A stretch of DNA of 64,000 bases from Letharia columbiana (Eukaryota; Ascomycota; Lecanoromycetes; Lecanorales; Parmeliaceae): assembly GCF_014066305.1 (NCBI RefSeq), contig NW_023501047.1, forward strand, positions 186,001-250,000. The letters run 5' to 3'. Every line of letters starts with the position of its first letter. Positions within the stretch are counted from its first letter, which is position 1. The notes below the pieces were generated by a model that was not told the DNA's origin, did not search any database, and saw only the letters and a list, made by a program, of their open reading frames with translations. Of the stretch, positions 11,353-22,530 are shown piece by piece. A program made the translations under genes and the position numbers.

Positions 11353-11546
11353 TATCCGTGAACCCAGCCCCGACGACCTCCACCCGCCACTCAGTACCGC
11401 ATCCATCCCCAACCATCTCGCCGATCCCAATTGATCATAGAGTAAAGCAACCCCGCCAAAAACGCCGCGGAAGGAATCTTCTCCGATCGGTGCCAGTTTC
11501 CGAAACGGTCGATTCGCGGCTCCGAAACGCATGGGATGCCGGCTTT

Positions 11547-11602
11547 GGGGGGGGGGGGGGCTTGGGGGGGTTTTTGGGGGGGGGGGGGGGGGGGGGGGGG
11601 GG
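11547..11602. repeat. Long poly-G tracts (14, 7 and 27 G)
   Basis: Runs of G lie at 11547-11560, 11564-11570 and 11576-11602, separated by CTT and TTTTT. Such DNA can form G-quadruplexes. Exact run lengths are also where assemblies are least reliable. Confidence 0.9.
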
Positions 11603-12154
11603 CGGCTGGTGTATGTCAATTACTGGATGTGCACGCTCCGGAATTCGGAATCTTTGTGTGGTGATCCATCACAACGATATGATAGGATGGATGAAAAATG
11701 TATAAGATACAGAATGCGATTTTTAAAACTTCAAGTGTTTTAGAATTGAAATCACATCGATGGAGTTATACAATAGTGTCAGGAATACAGGCTCGATACC
11801 TTATTTACCACACCATCATATACCACTATCAACACAACCTCGATTTCTAAAAGTTCTCGGAGGTTTGAAAAATGTGTACTCTCTGCACTACAGCTTCTCT
11901 ACGAAAGATCCTCTCCTACTGTAATACATCAAGGTCCGGACTTTGGCGAGTGCACATCCAAGTAGGTAGACACAAGTACGTCCCTCCCATCCCCTCCTCC
12001 CTAGACCTATGCTTCAATCCATCCACTTCCAGGGCAGACTTCACCACCACACCAACCGCACACTCTCTCATCGGTGCATCCAGAGTACATCAAGGACGAA
12101 CCCAACCATTCTCAGACCCACTGTCCAAAAAGTTCTCTCTCTCTCATTCCAATC

Positions 12155-12228
12155 TTTTCCTTCCTTCCTTCCTTCCTTCCAATCCCTCCCTTCCTCCCTC
12201 CCTCCCTCCCTCCCTCCCTCCCTTCCCA
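12155..12228. repeat. (TTCC)n followed by (CTCC)n tract
   Basis: TTCC repeats (about six units) pass into repeated CCTC units. It is a pure pyrimidine tract on the + strand. Confidence 0.9.
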
Positions 12229-12657
12229 CCGCAGATACCAACCAACAAAAGCAAGACCAAGACCAAGACCCTCGGCTCCATACCGCGATCGAGCTCCCAA
12301 AGTAAGGTAGTCCGCGGGGATCCGAGAACATCCACCGATCCAGACGAAATAAAGGGCCGAGGGGGAGCCGTCGATCGGGGTAACCCTTACCCTGCATCCG
12401 CGCCGTAGCTGGCCTGCAGCGCGAGGGTTCAAAGCGTAGGTATGCGGAGTCGAGGTTCTCAGTTCAGCTAGGATCGGTCGGGAGGTTTACCCCCACCCCC
12501 ACCCCCTTCACCCCCACCGTCCCCTTCGTCTCGTTCTGCCCTTCGATCTCGTTGTCATCCTCTCCGAGCCCGACCCATCCTCACTCCCAAAACCGCTAGA
12601 GCTAATCCCCGTCACCCGTCGCGATCACAAAAAACGCTCCGCTCCGCTCCGCCCCGT

Positions 12658-12693
12658 CCGTTCGTTCGTTCGTTCGTTCGTTCGTTCGTTCGT
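12658..12693. repeat. (CGTT)n microsatellite
   Basis: About nine tandem CGTT units are seen. Confidence 0.9.
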
Positions 12694-13149
12694 GAGCAGG
12701 CCCATCTGCACCTAGCACACACACGCATCGTGGACGAATCGAAAAGCGATGCACATACGTGACCGAGTGGCGCGGAATGAAACCTTTGGGATGGAGGGCG
12801 GTAGGCCGACCCGGCTTGCGTCTCCGCGTTACGTTTCTTTGCGGTGCGGGGAGATGGGGTAGGTGTTCGATTTCGAGCTCGGTTTCGGGAGTTTTGACTT
12901 CGGTTGGGGTGATTGCAGAAGGCATGTGCGCGCTGCTTGATGTGATACGCGAGTTTGTGAAGGGTATGTTTGGCGTGGGCGAGCAGGAGTGCGACGGTGA
13001 GAGAGTGTCGAGGGGTGGGGACGTTTTAAAAGGTAATTGTGTGGATGTAAGCTATATAAAGAAATTATCATTACTCCGTAGTGATACCTCCAAGTCTCAC
13101 CTGAATCCCACTTCCCTATTGAGCTGATCATCCGACAACCCTTGCCTCA

Positions 13150-16100
13150 GCGTCTTCAACTACTTCTCGAACTCCCCACTGACTTCTATAACATGTTTCA
13201 AATGCTCATAGCAGAACGTTCTCCCTTTGTACAGCGCCAGCTGGCGAGCCGTAATGATCGCATTGCGGATCTGGCGGCCGTTCATGTCCTCCTTGACAAG
13301 CTCATCGACGTTGTCCCTAACGTCGTCGAACTCGATACTGCTGGCGTCAAGGCTTCTGAGTCGGGCAAGGAAGTTGCGCCAAATCTTTTTCTGTTGAGCG
13401 ACGGTCAGGTTTTGGTAGCGCAGGGCCAGCTGGATACGGGATTTGAAACGCCTCGTCGAAAGTGCCGACACGGTTGGAGGTGAGGATGTGGATGCCAACG
13501 TTGGATTCCAGGACGCGCAGGAAAACCGAGACTAGAGCATTTCTCTGTAGATCTGCCAAGCCACGTTCCTCCAAGAACGCATCCGCCTTGTCAAGGAGAA
13601 CGACTATCAGTCATTAACCTCGACCTTTTTAACAGCGAAGCTTTGACCTACCACAATCCCAAATCTTGCCCAGAGTAAATACGGAGTCCAAATATGTCTC
13701 AACCTGGTCAGGTTCCGTGCCTATGTCGCCGCAAGTAAATCGGAACAATGGTTTCTCTGCAATTTCGGGCCACCCCTTCCGCTGTGAATGTTTTGCCAGT
13801 CCCCGGGCCACCATGTAGCAGGATAGTCAAGCCATTCCCTTTGCCGAGAATGAGATCCGTCGACTTCTCGGCCGCAAGTTGGTTGGTTATGAGAGCCTGC
13901 GCAAGCTCTTTGGTCTTCTCTTTAGCAACAAGGGTTTTCAAAGGCTTGCTTGTTCCAAATGACATCCGAGATCTGATCGACTAAGAGGTCTCCTGCAATG
14001 CACAGTCGGCTGGCGAAAGTATGGTGATGGGCGAAGAATGGTGGACTTACGCCATTCTTTAGTTCGCAGGTTGTAGCCTGTGATCATTGGTGGAGATACA
14101 AGTAGTGATTCCGAGCCGGGAGGCTTGTCTCTGACCATCGTCTTCGCATCAATATCAGGGTGAAGCGGGTTTGTAGATAGCTGAGAATTTCGGATGTAGC
14201 GTCTTGTAAGTATCGATGTCGATCATGTATCTTTCGCCAACCTGTCAGGGTATCAGTTGATGATGGTAAATGCCTTCTGATTGTTATTGAGCTTCTGACG
14301 CACACTTACGCTACCCAGAACAAAGGTTTCGTCATCCCAATAGGATACGAAGCGCTTCGTGCGGCACTTCCAAAACATCTTCCCTCTAACCTCATGTAGT
14401 TTATGCAAGTCACCCTCATCAAATCGCAAAGGAGAATAGTTCAGGCTATCTATCCTGACTTCATAATCTTCGTCACCCACTTTGAGCTGAATCTTAATTG
14501 TAGTCGCCTTTTTCTTGGACGAGCCGTCGAAGGCGCAAGACCATCCAGCGACCTCAAATTTGTACGTTCGCTTTCTCGGCCCCTGATTCTTTTCTGCCTT
14601 GAGCGTGACAGGCCGTCCTTCTTCTGATTTGCGTGAACCCTCCCTGTCCGGTTTTTCTTCTTTTGCTACATAGGCGTGGGGCACAGAGTCTTGTGTCCTG
14701 ACTCACACATCGCCTGGTCGTACAAGGTATTCCACTAGCCGTCCCGAGACGATACCTTTGGCTACGCGGCGCTTTGCAGCAACGTGTGTTTTGGCCATGG
14801 CTGGCGAGTACGCTCTCGTTCAGCTGTTCTAACAAGTCATGTTCGAGGTGAAGGAGATGGGGTACAACGTGATCGAATAGCGGCATGCTGTGGTAAATGA
14901 ACATATATGGGGCTGGTATCTCCCCATACGGATCAAAATCCGGCAAGAACGAAGTCTAGAATGTTTCCTCCCGGCCGTTCCACTGCTGATATCAGATGCT
15001 CCGAGTTTAGGACCAGTGTCTGATGCGATATACGCCGTCCTACGACATTATTATGCTGCTATCGGCTGGTGGGGATTGATCATATTCCTTGTAGAAAATG
15101 AAAGCTATCTCGGAGGGTCGCTCGAGATGGAACTGAACATTTTTCAGTGGCGAATTTGCGTAAAGGACCGGTCCTCTTTCACCTTCCTGCCCCATGGTGG
15201 TGACTCCAAAAATACGTTTGGGTCTATGTAGTGGAAGGTTCTCCAGGTGGCGCCGTATGCGAGGTTTCTTCTGCTGTCCCGCTTCTTAATTCATGGTTTC
15301 CCCGCTCCAAGCTCTTTAGACGACTCAATAGATCTTCCATCGAATAGTTTTGCTCCGGGGAAGATGCATGGGCAGAAAGATTGAGATTGTTTGCGCGGCT
15401 AGACTCTTGCAATGTACCCCTACTATTGCGATGTGGATGATTGAGGGTGATTTCCGATACCCAGGTCTCAAGATGCGACTTTTCCTCCACATTGTCGTTT
15501 GATATGCTCACCGCGGACCCAATAAACTCCTTTCTAGTGGAAGAAGAATCACTTGAGCGATTCGCTGGAATAAATACTATTTCTGGCGACCTCCTACGGC
15601 GCCTTCTAGACGGATCCCGCAGCCCAGGAGAATTTGACCTTGTCGGCCGTGCCGCTATGGTGTCTAATCCAGCAGCTTTGCGATGGCCCTAACGCTCCTT
15701 GGTTTATGTCTAGGTTGTATCGAATGAGACCTACCGGAGCGATGTCTGCCTCATCAAGTGGCTTCGACAGAGCAGCCAATTTCTCTTGAGACAATTGACT
15801 ACCAGACGTCTGGTGATGCGAGATGGTCAAATGCGCCGAGAGGCCTGCAGCAGGAACAAATCCTTGAACACCTTTGTACTGCTCAATAGTTGCAGTATCC
15901 CGGCCGGTAGTTCCAGCCTTTTCACGCTCCCTGTAGATGAAGCCGAGCTCTGTCGGGGTCTCCGTCGAGGGTTGGCTCTGACACTCTATTGACCCCCTCA
16001 GAGACCCTTTCGGTATGTGCCTCTCCGGACACGTCGACTTCAGCCTCTCTTTCTGATTCTCCGTCCTCGAGTGCTATGACGCTATAGTGTGGGGACGAAA
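13150..16100 (-). pseudogene. Decayed AAA+ ATPase gene of the fungal DUF7025-like type
   Basis: Read on the minus strand, pieces of one protein appear in order but in changing frames. An acidic N-terminal region lies near 16080-15950. VLYANSPLKNVQFHLERPSE is near 15150, FDPYGEIPAPYMFIYHSMPL near 14930, and VSGRLVEYLVRPGDV near 14720. An ordered domain follows at 14680-14290. A P-loop LHGGPGTGKTFTAE is near 13800, then TCGDIGTEPDQVETYLDSVF, a Walker B-like VVLLDKADAFLEERG near 13590, HILTSNRVGTFDEA, and the lid from FKSRIQLALRYQ to GRQIRNAI. The order matches fungal AAA+ ATPases with an N-terminal DUF7025-like domain. It is broken by shifts near 13770, 13450 and 14798, stops near 15044 and 14703, and further shifts near 15000. 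Walker B Glu is replaced by Lys. Introns still look intact, suggesting fairly recent decay. Ends are approximate. Confidence 0.8.
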
Positions 16101-16463
16101 AAACTCGTGGCGTCTGTCTTGGCGACAGTGACAGATCGGCCGCTCTGCCGATTGTCCAGCGGTTACTTTCGTATCAATTGCTGTCTTCGAGCCGCTTCGC
16201 ACTCGTATCTGCTGCGATAAATGTCGCGTACTCGAATGTATCACATTTCTGGATACTTGGGTCCGGTAACGGCCGTTAGGAACATACTTGAGCAAGCGAG
16301 TAAGTTAAGAACTGTACGGAGTATCGATTGTCGCACAAGGTTAACTCTTCAGTCAGCCCTGCAGTGTGGGTAGCTGCGTGGAAAGAGTACTTCCAAAAGT
16401 CGGCCCACTTAAGCTGCTAACATCATTGACCGAACCAGTCAGCGTTTTCTGGGCAGCTCTGGA

Positions 16464-18365
16464 ATGTCTAGTATCATAGATCATGCATCCGTTCTCCAAG
16501 AGTGTAGACTAGGTATTAGAATCTGCGATGTAATCTCAATCACAATGGTACCAAGCGGACGAGGACAGACCGTATGCATTGATCAAGAGGCCAACCAGTT
16601 TCAGTGTATGCCTGCTTACTCCGTCTCATTCGTCAGATGTCTTGATGCCGCTCATGAAGCTTTCAACAAAGCTGTCGAAATCTTTGGTTCGACCATCACC
16701 AAAGATTTCACAAAAGAAAGGCTGCAGTTTAAGGCGCTACAAGTCTTGAAGACGTCAGGCGTACGGTAATATGACGCAGCGCACGAACACTCAAAGATTA
16801 ACAAATGGTTATTGAGGTTCTCAAGTCGCGTACAATTCTATGGAAACATCCTGGACGTACTCGTGCAGCAGCACCCAGAATATGTCTCGTTAGCATGGGC
16901 AGCGATGAAGTTTCTGTTCGTGGTAAGTAACCAGAGTCGAAGATCACTCGTCTGGCGCTGAACCTCCTCAGTTGGTCGTGAACCCGAAAGGATGACACGA
17001 TCCCTTGCCAAAGGTCTTTGCCGAATTGTAGACTCCTTACCTCAAATAGAACTTGTCACGGTGCTTTATCCAACCACAAGGCTGAAGCAAGCTGTCTCTG
17101 AACTCTATGCTCTCGTAATCCGATTCTTGATGCGAGCACGGGATTGGTACTGGAAAAGCAAGCCAATGCACGTTCTGCACTCGCTAACACGTCCCGTTGA
17201 ACTGCGCTAAGCCGATCTCATTGAAGACATAGGGGCATGCACGCGGACGGTTTATGGCTTGGCTTCTGCTGTCGCTCAGGCCGAACAGCGAGATATTCAC
17301 TTGGAAATGCAGGAGCTGATCAGAAGACAAAATAACTCTGATGCCGTACTCAAGGAGGTACAGAGCTTGCTGATCAGTAAGTCAAGATTATCGTAGAGCG
17401 TCCTGACGCTGACCATGAATACTACGCATAGCATACCAGTTCGGTCAATTCGAGCGCCCACCTTGATGCCAATCAACGACTCTCGGACTTGCAGGTATCA
17501 CAGATCATGACCTTCACCTCCGGTCCCTGTAGCATGGACGCAGTCAAGAACCTCCAATACTGCACTTACATGCGAAACAGAAACCGGTCAAGATCCGTTC
17601 CGGCTCCTAAGCCTTTCTGGCTGAGGCCCAAATTCCAGACCTGGAAAGCCACGAAAGATTTTTCGTTGGTAATGATAAAAGGCAATCATACCAGCCGTTG
17701 ATGTGAAGGACTTCTGTGTAAACGCCATTAGTTTACTCCGTGACTCCAAAGTCCCAGTCCTCTGGGCATAGAAGACTATCGAACAGGACACCATCGAAAC
17801 GGCGTCCGTAGTTGACTTGCTAGAAGATCTAGTGTCTCAAGCGTTGCGGCTCAACGACGCTCTCCATAGTGAGCGATCCATGGCAATGAGCTGCACGAAG
17901 TTCCAACGCGCGGCAACGGAGATCCAGTGGCTCGTGCTTCTCGGGTCTGTTCCCGCTGGACTACCGCCAGTATACATTATCATTGATGTGGAAGCCGTCA
18001 GCCCACGTCTCACGAGCCTTGATGCTGCCGTCTCACGGCCCACTGCTTTCCTAGACTTCTTCGAGTAACTGGCCAATCACAGGTGCAAGACCGTGGTCAA
18101 AGTGGTCCTCGTCAATAAGCTATGGCTCCTCGGTGTTTGTAGAAACGTCGACCGAAAACCGGCAGGATCGCATCGTCTCAGTCGGACGCGTACTCTACAG
18201 GCAACTCCTACGACGGCAAAAGGGAGAATGGTCCCGCAACGAGGTTCCTGGACGATGGGGAGAGGGGGTTTGGCCTTGCTCGTGCTCGGGGCCTGGCTTT
18301 CTGACGCTGGCGTCTTGGGTCCACCCGCTGTCAAACACAGAGTCTCACGTCGAAGCCTAAGCTGA
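16464..18365 (+). pseudogene. Decayed DUF7708-like gene of fungal NLR-associated type
   Basis: Several frames, in order, carry pieces of one protein. FNKAVEIFGSTITKDFTKER is near 16660. VQFYGNILDVLVQQHPEYVS and LAWAAMKFLFV are at 16825-16922, IELVTVLYPTTRLKQAVSEL near 17050, and AVAQAEQRDIHLEMQELI near 17270. FSLVMIKGNHTSR is near 17660, then ALRLNDALHSERSMAMSCTK and LLGSVPAGLPPVYIIIDVEA near 17840-18000, then KTVVKVVLVN. This order is what I recall of fungal proteins with the domain named DUF7708, often found with NACHT-type NTPases. Stops and shifts interrupt it, for example after LVVNPKG at 16995, at 17208 and at 18066. No P-loop was seen. It diverges from the decayed AAA+ gene, with under 400 bp between them. 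Confidence 0.72.
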
Positions 18366-18836
18366 TGTGTAGACCTCCAAGCCCGGTATTGAATATTGTT
18401 GATGTCAGAAGCCAATGGTGTCGAGTTGCAAGATCGCGGCTTCCGCGTCAGCAAATCTAGGCCTGAAGTCAAATTTTCTACGCGGTTATCCTGGTAGAAA
18501 TCCTTGCTCTTGATGTTTTATCAGGACATTTAGGTAAGCTTTCATGAAAAGATTGGGCTTAGAGCCGGGGAATTGCGGTCATGCTGACCTCGAGCTGCTG
18601 TTACTTCTATCTCCCATGCATGAAAATAACAAACAGTCGTATTGATACATAGTGAGGCTTGCCCAACGAGGCTCTTATGGCCCTTTTTGTTCACCAGCTG
18701 TGGTGTTACAATCCTGTCTCTATCTGTTCCAATCCAACCCTTGCTTGACATTCGTGCTTGCAGATCTACCCATCTACCCATCTACCCTTCTCTCCTACTT
18801 GAATAACTGTGCCTTCTCCAATTCGTCGTATTGCTC
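18366..18836. other. Spacer between the decayed gene and the centrosomin-motif gene
   Basis: No gene was seen. The last part (about 18700-18836) probably contains the 3' untranslated region of the minus-strand gene that ends at 18837. Confidence 0.45.
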
Positions 18837-21074
18837 TCACCTGCGATCTCTTCGCCGCTCGAGGTGCTTGGCAGATCCGGCGCTGTAGCGTTCCAGGTCT
18901 GTTAGCATGCCTTCTGGAAGCATTGGGTTCAAACGATGAGTAGGACTAGGGCTAGGAACGGGGACGGGATGCTGACCGTACAAACTTGCCGGCCTCGGCA
19001 GACGAGCGTGCTGAATTGAGGCAGGGGCGCGGGTTACTGGAGGTCTTGAGGGCATGCTATCTTGAGGGTTAGAGGAAGGATTTGGGATACGACTGACGTT
19101 GCTGATGGAGCGGCTGAATTTGCTCGCAATTCTGGAGCGGAAGGACGAAGCGCGTTGGGGCTGAGGAAATGCGGCGAGATGCGGTAAAGCGGTGATTGGA
19201 GATGGAGCGGCTGCATTTTGGGAGAAGAAAGGTGAGTGCTGATCGTCTCTAGCTGTACGTCTGATGGGCGTGATGGTGGCAGCGCTACCTGAGCGCAGCC
19301 GCTCCTGCGGCGATTGGTTTAGTGTCTTCTCGCTATTCGAATCAGATCCTCTGTAGCTTTTAGGAGATCGCTGGTCGGACAGACGTCGCGCTCTGCTCGT
19401 TGGAGATGGATATGATAGGGTTCGGGATGCTTGTGTGGATGACAACGCTTCTCCACTGGACGTCTCCGTGCCGTAGGTTCTGAGCGAGGGCCGCGTTGGA
19501 GTGTCAGATTCAGAGATGCCAAGCGCGTCGCTGCGAGCCCTCATGTCCTGCCGAGCAGTGTCTTTCAACGATCCCGGACTTGCTGACCCACTGGTGCTAT
19601 CGGAAGTCTGAGGGCGGATATCTGGTACCAATGCCGAGTAGCCCTTAGCTAAATAGGGTGTGCCATCAAGCAAACTCTTTTCGGTGATAATGCTAGGTGT
19701 AGACGAATTAGCATCCAACGTGGCCGTACTCATCGTGTCCGGAGTAGGTGGCAATACAGCAGCTCCGAAAATAGGCCCCCCGAAGGATGGTGAGGCATAT
19801 CTCTTCTCAGGGCTTCGAACCTGCTTGACCTGCCGCTTTTCAGGAGTACGCTGTTCACGAGGATGTTGGACTATGGATATAGTCTCTGCGGAGTTTCGGT
19901 CATGGGAAGAATTCGGTACTTCGCTCAAAACTTCACCTATTGATGAGATGTTGTCATTGGCTTTAGCCTTTGGAGAAGGCGTCCTCGGCATATTTCTCTC
20001 ATCCAACCATTTGTGTAATCTTGATTCGCGTTGAGTGTCCCGCTGTGGATGGTTGCTTGGCAGTTCGGGAAGAGGCGGCTCAGCAACTTCGCCTTTGTTG
20101 TTTGTTTCACCAAAGATCTGATCGTTGCGACCTCCGTAAATACTTGAGAAGCCGCTCTCGCTGAGAATGCTGAGCCGTGGAGAGTTTGTCATTTGCCGGT
20201 CCACGTAATCATCATCATCGTCTCCACTGAAAAGGCTAACGGTTTGAGCGACGCTAACGAAGCTTGCGTTCCCGTCTTTCGAATACATGCTACGTAAGAC
20301 ATTGGTGCTTTTCTTGGTCTCTCGGAGGAAAGATGGGACTCGGCGTGCTGAACTCGCCTTTGGCGGGGAGAGTGTGTCAGGAGCTGAGAGGCTGTGTTCT
20401 GATGGTACTTGTAGATCAGTTGGGAGGCCAATATCAGTAAGGAGGGAAGCATCGCTAGGCCCCATACCTGATATTGTAGACAGAGGTGAAGCCGAAAGCC
20501 TATTCCCTTCTTTGACAGGCTCTGGGCCCGATGTGCTGGACGATTGTGTGAAGTCCATTTTGACCACTGCCATTTGCAGGTCTTCGTTCTTGGCTTCGAG
20601 CTCACAGATCAAGCTGACAGCTTCTTGGATCGCGACATCTCGTTTCTCAAGTTCCAACAGCAGCTCCTCATTGATAGATTGTAGCTCCTCGTTGTTAGCC
20701 TCTAGCTCTTGAAACTTTTCTAGCCTGGACTCAAGGACTTCATTCCGTTGGCGGCGATGGAAGACTTCCAGCTTGAGGTCGAAATTCTGTTTGTTGATTT
20801 TCGAGATGTGTTCTTCCATTTCCCTAAAGCCCATCTCTTTCGGCATCGTCACACTCCTGACACTAACGCCACTGCCGCGCCGAGAATGTGCGTCGAACCT
20901 GTCTCTTGCGCTCATTGATGGAATTGGGGAGCTCTGAATGTCTCTGTCGTCGCGCCCATTCTTGTGTCCGTTCGTAGGGTCATAAGTTTTTTTCACGCGC
21001 TGTGTCTGCGCTTTCTTCTCTCGCAACATGTCTTGTAACAGGGCAGAGGTGGGATTAGCGCCTGATGTAGCCAT
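18837..21074 (-). CDS. Centrosomin N-terminal motif (Cnn_1N) coiled-coil protein
   Basis: A single exon encodes 745 residues. The N-terminal 80 residues are basic and Ser-rich. Residues 81-105 (MGFREMEEHISKINKQNFDL and on) match the centrosomin motif 1 found in gamma-tubulin-complex recruiters such as Mto1, ApsB and Pcp1. A strong coiled coil runs from about 83 to 175 (LESRLEKFQELEANNEELQS). The rest is Ser/Pro/Thr-rich and disordered, with many SP/TP sites and a basic C-terminus. By family knowledge it should act at spindle pole bodies, septal or cytoplasmic microtubule-organising centres. It is shorter than typical ApsB/Mto1 proteins, so it may be another member of the family. Confidence 0.82.
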   Translation of the reverse strand: MATSGANPTSALLQDMLREKKAQTQRVKKTYDPTNGHKNGRDDRDIQSSPIPSMSARDRFDAHSRRGSGVSVRSVTMPKEMGFREMEEHISKINKQNFDLKLEVFHRRQRNEVLESRLEKFQELEANNEELQSINEELLLELEKRDVAIQEAVSLICELEAKNEDLQMAVVKMDFTQSSSTSGPEPVKEGNRLSASPLSTISGMGPSDASLLTDIGLPTDLQVPSEHSLSAPDTLSPPKASSARRVPSFLRETKKSTNVLRSMYSKDGNASFVSVAQTVSLFSGDDDDDYVDRQMTNSPRLSILSESGFSSIYGGRNDQIFGETNNKGEVAEPPLPELPSNHPQRDTQRESRLHKWLDERNMPRTPSPKAKANDNISSIGEVLSEVPNSSHDRNSAETISIVQHPREQRTPEKRQVKQVRSPEKRYASPSFGGPIFGAAVLPPTPDTMSTATLDANSSTPSIITEKSLLDGTPYLAKGYSALVPDIRPQTSDSTSGSASPGSLKDTARQDMRARSDALGISESDTPTRPSLRTYGTETSSGEALSSTQASRTLSYPSPTSRARRLSDQRSPKSYRGSDSNSEKTLNQSPQERLRSGSAATITPIRRTARDDQHSPFFSQNAAAPSPITALPHLAAFPQPQRASSFRSRIASKFSRSISNVSRIPNPSSNPQDSMPSRPPVTRAPASIQHARLPRPASLYGQHPVPVPSPSPTHRLNPMLPEGMLTDLERYSAGSAKHLERRRDRR

Positions 21075-22400
21075 ATCTGGTATCTGTGAATGAAGCGAGG
21101 TATTCGTGTCTGACCGGCTTCCGATGGGTGAGGCGAGGCAGAGCGTCCGTGGACTGGAGATGTGAGGTATATAAGGATTAGAGATGGTCTGGCTGTGGTG
21201 TTGCGGTGTCGCGTGTGGTGTTGTGTGATGGTGGAAGCTTTAAGATGCTGTGAGAGAGGAAGTGTCGAAGTATTGGCTAGTCAAAGAAAGAAAGCTTCAA
21301 GAGAACTCAATGACATTGTTCATTGTGTGGAAAGAAAGGTGATGTTGCCCCTTGTGTTGACAGCGAACAAAAGACAAAAAGGAGGGGCGGATAGTACATT
21401 GTTCAGGAGCATAAGGTAGGTAGAAATGCTTTGTTGTCATAAACTTGCTGCCATTGCTGATTTGCTGGACTTGAAGCGGGCACTAAATGATCAACAGGGC
21501 AAGACCTTACTTTACTTGATGAGAGAAGCATCTAACAGGATGCCTCCCTCTACATGTATCTTCTGTAGAAATGATGCATATAAAGTAAGATAAGTAAGAT
21601 AAGAAATAAGATGAAAAGGAGAGAAATCATCATCAGGCAGAAGTGGGGACTTTAAAAAAGAGAGGTCGGTAAGAATCCTCCAATCATTTATCGAAGCGCA
21701 AACAATTAATCACTATCACCTTTTAGTCACAACGCTAACCCTTCTTTCCCGCTGTAAAGCCAGGCCATTGGCTCCCGTCCCGCTGGATACGAAGCAAACT
21801 AAACTCAGCTCAGCAAGGGTCAGGCATCGGCGCCAGCCGCTTCGGGCGCTTCCCCCTGCCAAGGCCAAGCCATGTGGACCACTGGACCTCACTTCATGTT
21901 ACACAAACACTTCTTCCCCCATATTTGCCATCACTCAAATTTTGACCGCCTCTCTGCCTTGTCCAAGACATCAGAAGCGCCTGCGCAAAGAAAGATCCTT
22001 TCGTATACTGACCAACCATGCTTCGCTGGTGTCAAGCTGCTGAATGACGTCGCCGGAAAATGTCACTGTATTTGGGGAAGATGTCCAGATAGTGCTCCAG
22101 CAACATGTCTTGTTTTCAAAAAACGAGTACTTCCCGGCCTGACTCCTAAAAATCGTGACCGTCAGCGAAGCGAACGGTTCGAGCTGTTCCAGTCGCCTCG
22201 ATCAAAGTCATAAGGTGGCGGATTGACGCAGTGTCAACCACAGTTGCAGGCATGGAAGACTCGACAGTGTGCTTGCTTGTCGGATCCTCACTTGCAGAAC
22301 ACGTCTTTTATATTGGGAGTTGATACATATACACCCCCTTTTGATAAATTGACACCCCCTCACATCCGGGTGCTGTTTCCGGGATGGTCGGGCCGGGCGT

Positions 22401-22530
22401 ACTCGTGCTGTCCAGAAGTGAGTTCTTTGATAGAGCGAGGACACCAATAGATTAACCGATATTCGGCTAAGTGGAAGGATCTATTGGTGTCCTCGCTCTA
22501 TCAAAGAACTCACTTCTGGACAGTACGAGT
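22401..22530. repeat. Foldback: 52-bp inverted repeat with 26-nt loop
   Basis: Positions 22401-22452 and 22479-22530 are reverse complements over 52 bases with one difference (G at 22407 against T at 22524, which would still pair as G-U in RNA). The loop is 22453-22478. A transcript from either strand would form a nearly perfect hairpin. It could be a MITE relic, the product of an inverted duplication, or a small-RNA precursor. Confidence 0.95.

Larger units (their letters stand above)
10767..13149. other. Gene-free spacer rich in simple repeats
   Basis: This 2.4-kb stretch has no recognisable gene. It holds several separate simple-repeat arrays, listed individually, plus CT-rich DNA. The open frames here (for example at 11872-12408) are made of repeat translation or have no family resemblance. 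Confidence 0.55.

Noticed and set aside
11872..12432. Several 60-178 codon frames around the TTCC/CTCC tract
   Set aside because: Overlapping frames on both strands consist of repeat translation (Phe-Leu-Pro-Ser, or Gly-Arg-Glu-Gly) with no family match.
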